Part shown: positions 33,165 through 38,677 of the stretch, one piece after another
Numbering within the stretch: position 1 is the stretch's first letter
How the letters are laid out: every line of letters starts with the position of its first letter
Assembly: GCA_040222185.1 (NCBI GenBank)
Contig: JAVKDP010000021.1
Location: 1-38,677, forward strand
Reading direction: 5' to 3'
DNA: 38,677 nucleotides
Source: JAVKDP01 sp040222185
GTDB lineage: Bacteria > Bacteroidota > Rhodothermia > Balneolales > Balneolaceae
Position numbers and translations under genes: made by a program
Notes under the pieces: generated by a model
What the model was told of the DNA's origin: nothing
The model's database searches: none
What the model saw: only the letters and a program-made list of their open reading frames with translations

Positions 33165-34415
33165 ATGAGCAAACATATCGTTATTGTTGGCGGCGGATTT
33201 GCGGGTATAGCAGTCGCTAAACAATTCAAAGGCACGAACTTTAGAGTTACAATAGTAGATAAGTCTAATCACCATCTCTTCCAGCCGTTGCTTTACCAGG
33301 TTGCGACAGCAGCTCTTTCTCCGGGAGATATTGCAGTTCCAATTCGTGCAGTATTCACCAAGCAAAAAAATACACGTGTAATCCTTGGCAAAGTAGTTGG
33401 CATAGATAAATCTGCCAGGAATATTACACTTGAGGAAGGTGATGTAATAGATTTCGATTACCTGGTACTAGCGCCGGGTGCCAAGTACAACTATTTCGGG
33501 CATGGAGACTGGGAAGACGTTGCACCGGGACTCAAAACCCTTAAAGATGCTCTACAGATCAGGGAACGTATTTTGTTTTCCCTTGAAAAGGCCGAAAAGA
33601 TTGATGACCTGGAACAGCGCAAGCCATACCTCACTTATGTGGTGATCGGTGGCGGGCCTACCGGTGTGGAAATGGCCGGTTCTATAGCTGAAATAGCCAA
33701 GCGGAATATGATGCGTGACTACCGGAATTTTAATAAAAACGAGACGGTTATTTACCTTATCGAAGCTGCCGGAAATGTACTAAATGGTTTTGCTCCTGAT
33801 CTTTCCCAAAAGGCACTGGATACACTTAATAAAATGGGCGTTCGTGTTCTTTTAAACTCCCGTGTTGAAGAGATTTCGGAAAAAGGTGTTCAGCTAAAAA
33901 ATCACTTTATTGAAACTCCGAATGTGATCTGGGCTGCTGGTGTTTCGGCTTCGCCGCTATTGGCTGAGCTGGATGAGGAAATGGACCGAAGTGGCAGAGT
34001 GATAGTAAACAAAGACCTTTCCATCCCTTCTAATGATCATATCTTTGTACTGGGTGATGCTGCTCACTTTCTGGATGAAAAAGGAAAGCCTTTGGTTGGT
34101 ATTGCACCCGTAGCTCTTCAACAAGGCAAGTTTGTAGGCAAGCTCATCAAAAAAGATTCTGATTCAAAGCCACGGCCTGATTTTCATTATTTGGATAAGG
34201 GTACCATGGCAACCATTGGCCGTGCCAAAGCCATTGCCGATATCCGGGGATTTAAAATCAGCGGCTTTATTGCCTGGCTGATGTGGGGATTAATCCATGT
34301 CTTCTTTTTGATTGGATTCCGCAACCGCTTCAGGGTATTCGCAGAATGGGGTTGGCATTATCTTACATTTAAAAGAGGTGTTCGACTTATCGCCAAAAAA
34401 GATGGGTTGAAGTAA
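33165..34415 (+). CDS. Type II NADH dehydrogenase (NDH-2-like flavoprotein)
   Basis: A 416-residue two-dinucleotide-binding flavoprotein that passes electrons from NADH to quinone without pumping protons. The FAD-binding motif VIVGGGFAG lies at 6-14, the NADH-binding motif VVIGGGPTGVEMAG at 159-172 and the second FAD contact FVLGDAAH at 294-301. The conserved PLLYQVATAALSPGDIA (41-57) is typical of NDH-2. A hydrophobic/amphipathic C-terminal stretch (FIAWLMWGLIHVFFLIGF) fits membrane attachment. Last gene of the hslO set. Confidence 0.93.
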   Translation: MSKHIVIVGGGFAGIAVAKQFKGTNFRVTIVDKSNHHLFQPLLYQVATAALSPGDIAVPIRAVFTKQKNTRVILGKVVGIDKSARNITLEEGDVIDFDYLVLAPGAKYNYFGHGDWEDVAPGLKTLKDALQIRERILFSLEKAEKIDDLEQRKPYLTYVVIGGGPTGVEMAGSIAEIAKRNMMRDYRNFNKNETVIYLIEAAGNVLNGFAPDLSQKALDTLNKMGVRVLLNSRVEEISEKGVQLKNHFIETPNVIWAAGVSASPLLAELDEEMDRSGRVIVNKDLSIPSNDHIFVLGDAAHFLDEKGKPLVGIAPVALQQGKFVGKLIKKDSDSKPRPDFHYLDKGTMATIGRAKAIADIRGFKISGFIAWLMWGLIHVFFLIGFRNRFRVFAEWGWHYLTFKRGVRLIAKKDGLK

Positions 34416-34523
34416 ACGGTATCTTACTCCCGCCCAAGCGAGCGAGATGTTTGAGCTGGTTTTTGGGCTGGTTTGGACCTGGTGCTCATAAGTACTGTTC
34501 CTTAGCAGAGCTACGGAATGAGG

Positions 34524-35114
34524 TTAACCTCCATCTCCAGAAAAATTCTGCTCTAACATTTGAGACTTCTGTGACCAAGCTGGACTCTCCCAAAAACGTG
34601 AGTCGCTAAGATTATACCTGTATCTACTTTCTCCCTTACTATTTTTGACTTTGTGAAGGTCTTCTAAATAATAACTCCGAATCTGATTAGAGATTTCATC
34701 ATATTTAGAATATCGGTTTATATTCATAATTCTAAACCATTTTAAGTTCCATTCCGCTTTTTCTTCATCTCTTTGAGCCAGAAAAGCTTTTGCGTCATAG
34801 TGATACCCACTACGATTTTCTGAGGCTACTAGAGAACTATTCGGTTTTTTGACTATAACAAAAAAAGCAGCTTTTAACCGATCTGGACTATAAATAATAC
34901 TATCTATAACTACATCCTCTGTGAGCGAATAACTATTGGGATAAAAAGCACTTTCCTTATTCTCAATTAAGAGCTTTATCTGACTAGAGAAGCTTAGTGA
35001 GTCTGTTGTATAAACGCTATCAGAAACAACTACTGAGTTTCTATATTCATTAGCCTTTTTTGGATTACAGTTCACTATAACTGTTAATGACATAAAAAAA
35101 ATTACTCTTCGCAA
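34524..35114 (-). CDS. Putative lipoprotein of unknown function at the end of the immunity array
   Basis: A 196-residue protein. The track starts at TTG; the in-frame ATG at 35093 gives MSLTVIVNCNPKK, where Cys could be lipidated although Asn before Cys is not a standard lipobox. Later sequence is soluble and charged with no motif I recognise (IIYSPDRLKAAFFVIVKK, YHYDAKAFLAQRDEE). It lies downstream of four immunity-type genes on the same strand, so it may be another immunity protein, this one exported, but that is only inferred from position. Confidence 0.6.
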   Translation of the reverse strand: MRRVIFFMSLTVIVNCNPKKANEYRNSVVVSDSVYTTDSLSFSSQIKLLIENKESAFYPNSYSLTEDVVIDSIIYSPDRLKAAFFVIVKKPNSSLVASENRSGYHYDAKAFLAQRDEEKAEWNLKWFRIMNINRYSKYDEISNQIRSYYLEDLHKVKNSKGESRYRYNLSDSRFWESPAWSQKSQMLEQNFSGDGG

Positions 35115-35150
35115 TTTGCACTTCCCCTTGAAAAAAGTTTCAAACCCAGT

Positions 35151-35438
35151 TCAGTCGCTTAGTTTTCTAATGGTCCAGTTTCCATTTTCATCATTTCTTT
35201 CAGCCTCATATCCATCCTCTATGTCTAATATGTCCTTAATAGATTCATCATAATCTATGATATGACCTAACCCAACTACCCTGGGTAATTCATCGATTTC
35301 ATGATCTTTACCACATAAAAACTGAAATTCATTGTCTTCTTTAACAACATATTTAATAATATCCTCTTTGTTAAATATATGTTCGCAAATAAATACAGAT
35401 GTATGAATAGAGGGCTTTGCCTCCATTTTATTCTCCAT
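35151..35438 (-). CDS. Small protein, probable immunity-type protein
   Basis: A 95-residue soluble protein. The pattern ICEHIFNKEDIIKYVVK, then FQFLCGKDH, VVGLGHIIDYD and GYEAERNDENGNW resembles a small bacterial family often found singly near immunity genes, but I cannot name it with confidence. It begins 3 bp after the stop of the Imm7-like gene, suggesting co-translation. Two cysteines (C18, C42) could bind metal but the spacing is not diagnostic. Confidence 0.6.
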   Translation of the reverse strand: MENKMEAKPSIHTSVFICEHIFNKEDIIKYVVKEDNEFQFLCGKDHEIDELPRVVGLGHIIDYDESIKDILDIEDGYEAERNDENGNWTIRKLSD

Positions 35439-35441
35439 TAA

Positions 35442-35822
35442 TTATTCGTCCATTATGGTAGGAAAACATGGAGATAACAGTTTATCTTCATGGAGACTTA
35501 TTTTCCCCCTTGCCAGACGATATACAATAAATTCATTATCCCATTCGCTCTCGTCGTCGAATAGATATACTAATCCATAGGCTTCAGGTAAATTTAGTGA
35601 AAGCATCTCGAGTAATTTTTCAATCCCCTCAAACTCCGACCTATGATTTCTCCTCCCTGCTAGACTTACGTAATACTCTCCATTCATTGGTCTGTGGATC
35701 AAAATCCTATGTGGGTGATCAATCTCCTTTAGATAATCTTTTATTAGATCAATCTTTTGTATTGTTTCTTCTCTCTCATCTGGATCTATTGGTATACTAA
35801 TCCATCCATGATATTCTGTCAT
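35442..35822 (-). CDS. Imm7-family immunity protein
   Basis: A 126-residue protein. The opening MTEYHGWISIPID, the central RILIHRPMNGEYYVSLAGRRNHR and the ELLxLLSxxxPxAYGLVYLFDDE-like segment match the Imm7 immunity family known from Rhs and contact-dependent toxin loci. It would neutralise a cognate toxin in the cytoplasm; no intact toxin for it is present in the window. A fossil toxin tail lies just upstream of its start (35829-35882), explaining how it became orphaned. Confidence 0.75.
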   Translation of the reverse strand: MTEYHGWISIPIDPDEREETIQKIDLIKDYLKEIDHPHRILIHRPMNGEYYVSLAGRRNHRSEFEGIEKLLEMLSLNLPEAYGLVYLFDDESEWDNEFIVYRLARGKISLHEDKLLSPCFPTIMDE

Positions 35823-35828
35823 AAAGCA

Positions 35829-35882
35829 CTACGGAATTTCTGATTTTGATGCATTTCCAACTCCTCCTAAAACTCTGAATAT
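35829..35882 (-). pseudogene. Fossil C-terminal tail of a toxin-24-like Rhs tip
   Basis: In the short gap between Imm53 and Imm7, one frame reads IFRVLGGVGNASKSEIP then TAG. The intact tip at 36180-36428 ends VPGGVRKASKSEL. The two agree over the last 13 residues (V-GGV--ASKSE) and at about three quarters of the nucleotides. It starts directly after the Imm53 stop, so it is a remnant left when a newer tip-immunity pair replaced an older one. Confidence 0.6.
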
Positions 35883-36175
35883 TACGATTCGATTATTTCT
35901 TTAAATCGTTCAAGTAAAAACTCTAATTTTGTCGGGTCTCCACTTGCTTTGAATACAGATTTTTCAATTTTATAGAAGTACCAATCACTATCATTCTTTT
36001 CTATTAGACCAGTATTTATTTCCTTATCAGCGAAATCAGTTTCTTCTAAATTAATGGTAATGTACCAGCCAGGGTTATCTAGCGTTTCTATTTTAATACC
36101 AAAGCTATGCTCCCAGTCTCCATTACATTCTGCTTCAAACCATTTTTGAAGCCACTCAATTATATTTTTATTCAT
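35882..36175 (-). CDS. Imm53-family immunity protein
   Basis: A 97-residue acidic protein. EWLQKWFEAECNGDWEHSFG followed by KIETLDNPGWYITINLEET is the hallmark of the Imm53 family. It starts 4 bp after the displaced toxin tip at 36180-36428, so the two form a presumptive toxin-immunity pair, with the immunity protein acting in the cytoplasm of the producer. The fossil tip tail follows its stop directly. Confidence 0.82.
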   Translation of the reverse strand: MNKNIIEWLQKWFEAECNGDWEHSFGIKIETLDNPGWYITINLEETDFADKEINTGLIEKNDSDWYFYKIEKSVFKASGDPTKLEFLLERFKEIIES

Positions 36176-36179
36176 AATT

Positions 36180-36428
36180 TTATAATTCTGATTTAGATGC
36201 TTTTCTTACTCCACCAGGCACTCTTTTATCGTGAGTATGAGGTGTTGGAATGTCTTCTCCAGTAACCCTATTCCTATGTGATCCTCCTGTTTTATCTACT
36301 CTTTTTCTTAAATCAAAACCAGAAGGGTTTTGCTCGTTGGGAGTCCATGTCCCTGTATTTGTTATTTTTCCGCTACCATTTTCTCTTCTAAACGTTGTAT
36401 GAGTTGCAGAGGCGCTAGCATCTGTCAA
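36180..36428 (-). CDS. Displaced polymorphic-toxin tip (toxin 24-like) without a normal start
   Basis: An 82-residue fragment. THTTFRRENGSGKITNTGTW, then RKRVDKTGGSHRNRVTGEDI, PTPHTHD and VPGGVRKASKSEL resembles the C-terminal domain called polymorphic toxin type 24. There is no ATG: the first possible start is TTG at 36428, and the frame stays open upstream to a TAA near 36477 (ELLSSLKLVNNFNEVFL...), with no Rhs core attached. Most likely an orphan cassette left behind when the adjacent Rhs gene gained a new tip, and perhaps re-usable by recombination. Imm53 follows. Confidence 0.65.
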   Translation of the reverse strand: MTDASASATHTTFRRENGSGKITNTGTWTPNEQNPSGFDLRKRVDKTGGSHRNRVTGEDIPTPHTHDKRVPGGVRKASKSEL

Positions 36429-36480
36429 AAAAACTTCATTAAAGTTGTTAACAAGCTTAAGGCTACTCAGTAGTTCTTAG

Positions 36481-36936
36481 TTAAAAAACTTCTTCGGCCC
36501 ATATTTCTCTATCTCTATCAATCCAAGCCCAAACTTTGTTTGCCAAAAAACTAGCCCAGGTCTTTGTAATCAAAAACTTGGTATCGTAATTAACGATATT
36601 CCATTCACCAGCTGAGTTTTTCTCTTTAAGGTCAAAGCACACCATAACATCATGATTAAATACTGCGAAAATTAGGTAGCGATTATCTATTAAAGATAAG
36701 TTTATTGGCTTTAGAATATTAAGATGTCTTGGTTCTTCTATTAATAAACCATTAAACATAAAGTAAAATTCTTTTAGAGAGTCTGGAATAATTTTCAAAA
36801 TCCTTTCGTCAATGGAATCCAATCCGTATGAGTCTCCCGTATAAATTCTATACGATATAGTTTTTTTATTTTGCCTTTTTTGTAGTGCGATGGCAAAACT
36901 TTCTATCTTTTTCATTTCACTACTGTTTTCTATCAT
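36481..36936 (-). CDS. SUKH (SMI1/KNR4-type) immunity protein
   Basis: A 151-residue soluble protein. The order ISYRIYTGDSYGLDSIDERILKIIPDSLKEFYFMFNGLLI, then an acidic middle with FDLKEKNSAGEWNIVNYD and a C-terminal TWASFLANKV helix is typical of the SUKH immunity superfamily, the commonest immunity fold beside nuclease toxins. The first ATG (36936) overlaps the Rhs stop by 17 bp; the ATG at 36915 would leave a 4-bp gap. Either way it is coupled to the Rhs toxin gene and is its presumptive immunity. Confidence 0.8.
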   Translation of the reverse strand: MIENSSEMKKIESFAIALQKRQNKKTISYRIYTGDSYGLDSIDERILKIIPDSLKEFYFMFNGLLIEEPRHLNILKPINLSLIDNRYLIFAVFNHDVMVCFDLKEKNSAGEWNIVNYDTKFLITKTWASFLANKVWAWIDRDREIWAEEVF

Positions 36937-38677
36937 ACTCCTCTAAGGCTTGATTTGCTCTTCCAACTTTATTCACTTCTTTTCTTATTGCCTTTTTATT
37001 ATTTGTAACTACTGACTGCTGTGTATTTGACAATTCCGGCTGCCCTTTTAATGGTTTTCCATTTGGTCCAATTCTAACCTGTTCTCCACCACCAATTACA
37101 TGGGCATGAGCCGGTTTGTGCACATCATTCGTGCCATAAGACTTTATTGTTACACCATTTTCATTTGCGATTGTAGACCCAGCCCTTCCATCTGGTCGCC
37201 TTCCTTTCTTACTAATAGCATATTCGGTCAACAGTATTACGCTTGTCAGCAAAACTACTGCTTTAGCATCATTATCTCCTTCTACAAAAGTAGCATACTG
37301 AACACTCACTTCATCAGCAACAGCTTCTACTGTTTGTACAGGATTATCAAAAGTTAACTCTGCATTGTCGTACGAAACAAAAGGCACATGGTCAGCTACT
37401 AGTCTACCCCATTCATCTCCTTTTGACAAATCAAACGAATTTGCGTAATTAACATAGTTATCTATTTTCTCGGACACAATTTGTTTTGCTTGATTTGCTG
37501 TGCGCCTAACACCTTCTTTTAAATTCGCCCATGTTGGCCAGGGGTCCATACCACTAGGATCAGTAAATAGTAAGGGGTTGTTAAAAGTATATGTGTAAGG
37601 TGACCAATCAGGGTAGCTAGAAAAATGTGGATCAATCTGTATAAAACTCCCAATAACCGGATCATAATTTCTCGCCATCATGTAATCCAGGTTTAAACCT
37701 GCTTCATCATCTCTCTCATGCCCGGTAAACTTGTACAGATCATCCGGATTAGAAGTATTGTTGGAACGACCGCTCATTACTAAGCCAAAGGGAAAATAAT
37801 CGTCATAGCCATCTACATTTCCGCTTTGGTCTATCGTGGTTCGTACAGTTCCTAAATGGTCTTTGAGAAAGTACCTGCGCTGGCTGCCATCATAATTTCC
37901 AAGCATTTGCCCGCCTGCGAGAAGGTTCACAAAAGCCCTGCTTCCATTTTCGTAGACCGCAATGGTTTGGCCGTCAGCTCCCCTCACGTAGGTGCTTTCA
38001 GTTCCTCCCACTACTTCTTTACGCACCCGGTTGCCATCGGCGTCATAGCCAAACTGTATGGTGGTGGTTCCGCTCTTTACGCTTGTCATCAGGTTTTTGC
38101 CATTATACACCCCGTTTGTAAATCGGTTCTGGAGCATATTCCCGTTGGCATCGTAGGTCACCGTTTTGGTAGATGTTGGGGTTGGCCCATTTTGTAGCCC
38201 GTAACTGGTCATGCGGTTACTGCCGCTGGAAATAGTGGTACTGGTTATACTGTTGTCCGGGTAGGCGTAGTAACCCACTCCCTTACGGATAATGCTGGCA
38301 ATATTCCCACTCTTATCATAGGTAATCGGGCTGATGTCGTAGCCGTTGTTATTGTCATCGGTAGCCGAGGAATTATTATTGGTGTAATTGGCTGCTGTTA
38401 ACCGGTTGGCTTTATCATAAGTGTAGGCATACTGCACAGAGTTTGTGGTAGACAAGCTGCTTTGCATCCACTTCTGCAAGGTTATGTTTCCATTGTCAGC
38501 ATAGTCTAAATCCAGAGCAAACCGGTCTCCGTTGGTTCCAGAACTTACCGTGCCCGCATTCATCTTATCCAACCAGCCTTGTGCAGTGTAGGTGTAATCC
38601 ACGGTCTGTATGTTTCCATTTCCTAGTTTCATCTGGGCTACCTGTCCGTCAGCAGAGTAACTCGTGTACTCGGCTTC
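36920..38677 (-). CDS. Rhs protein, 5' truncated by the window, with an unclassified HxH toxin tip
   Basis: The frame is open through the window edge, so only the C-terminal 585 residues are seen. YD repeats (YDKANRLTAANY, YDANGNMLQN, YDADGNRVRKE) lead into the Rhs core (RRYFLKDHLGTVRTTID, NYDPVIGSFIQID, NNPLLFTDPSGMDPW). The variable tip starts after DPSGMDPW. It contains a helical linker with a hydrophobic segment (AKAVVLLTSVILLTEYA) and ends with NDVHKPAHAHVIGGGEQVRIGPNGKPL ... SVVTNNKKAIRKEV, a His-rich motif that might be catalytic or metal-binding. I do not recognise the toxin class. Unlike the island Rhs, core and shell are fused here. Confidence 0.88.
   Translation of the reverse strand, partial: EAEYTSYSADGQVAQMKLGNGNIQTVDYTYTAQGWLDKMNAGTVSSGTNGDRFALDLDYADNGNITLQKWMQSSLSTTNSVQYAYTYDKANRLTAANYTNNNSSATDDNNNGYDISPITYDKSGNIASIIRKGVGYYAYPDNSITSTTISSGSNRMTSYGLQNGPTPTSTKTVTYDANGNMLQNRFTNGVYNGKNLMTSVKSGTTTIQFGYDADGNRVRKEVVGGTESTYVRGADGQTIAVYENGSRAFVNLLAGGQMLGNYDGSQRRYFLKDHLGTVRTTIDQSGNVDGYDDYFPFGLVMSGRSNNTSNPDDLYKFTGHERDDEAGLNLDYMMARNYDPVIGSFIQIDPHFSSYPDWSPYTYTFNNPLLFTDPSGMDPWPTWANLKEGVRRTANQAKQIVSEKIDNYVNYANSFDLSKGDEWGRLVADHVPFVSYDNAELTFDNPVQTVEAVADEVSVQYATFVEGDNDAKAVVLLTSVILLTEYAISKKGRRPDGRAGSTIANENGVTIKSYGTNDVHKPAHAHVIGGGEQVRIGPNGKPLKGQPELSNTQQSVVTNNKKAIRKEVNKVGRANQALEEYDRKQ

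Overview
The window reads as a chromosomal piece of a Bacteroidota-like bacterium, most plausibly a marine Balneolota relative. This is an inference from gene content: a DUF5916 outer-membrane barrel, leucine dehydrogenase, Hsp33, long Rhs/YD-repeat proteins with Bacteroidota-type N-termini, AT-rich intergenic DNA and few Shine-Dalgarno sequences. Both window edges fall inside repetitive genes (a recombinase tail at base 1, an Rhs gene at the last base), so the window may be a whole contig.

Region 1 (1-2823) is a recombinase-bounded cassette. A tyrosine recombinase (minus strand) and the last 23 codons of an identical copy (plus strand, cut by the window start) face each other. They form a perfect 108-bp inverted repeat around two convergent membrane-protein genes, one of them a UbiA-type prenyltransferase. 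Both cargo genes start within 2 bp of the repeat ends. This is the best candidate for an undescribed DNA-inversion or cassette-exchange system.

Region 2 (3102-6880) holds a His-rich exported peptide, a DUF5916 barrel and a COG0523 GTPase, possibly a metal-handling set.

Region 3 (6916-28070) is a 21-kb integrative element in the 3' half of tRNA-Phe(GAA). It is bounded by 63-bp direct repeats and has paired CTGACCC arm sites at both ends. Left to right it carries a P4-type integrase, an unknown protein, AlpA, a filamentous-phage gpII-like Rep and a small-terminase-like protein, a set that recalls phage-inducible satellites. Next comes a defence operon hsdR-hsdS-prrC-hsdM, with a PrrC anticodon nuclease inside a type I restriction system. 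On the other strand is an Rhs toxin operon split into three exported proteins (YD barrel, CBM20-TPR protein, Rhs core with M91 metallopeptidase tip), followed by a presumptive exported immunity protein.

Region 4 (28161-34415) is housekeeping: recJ, leucine dehydrogenase, hslO (Hsp33), an unknown two-TM protein and an NDH-2-type dehydrogenase.

Region 5 (34524-38677) is a second Rhs locus on the minus strand. A 5'-truncated Rhs core ends in an unclassified HxH tip, followed by a SUKH-type immunity gene, a displaced toxin-24-like tip without ATG, Imm53, a fossil toxin tail, Imm7 and two further small genes. This is an immunity array left by successive tip replacements.
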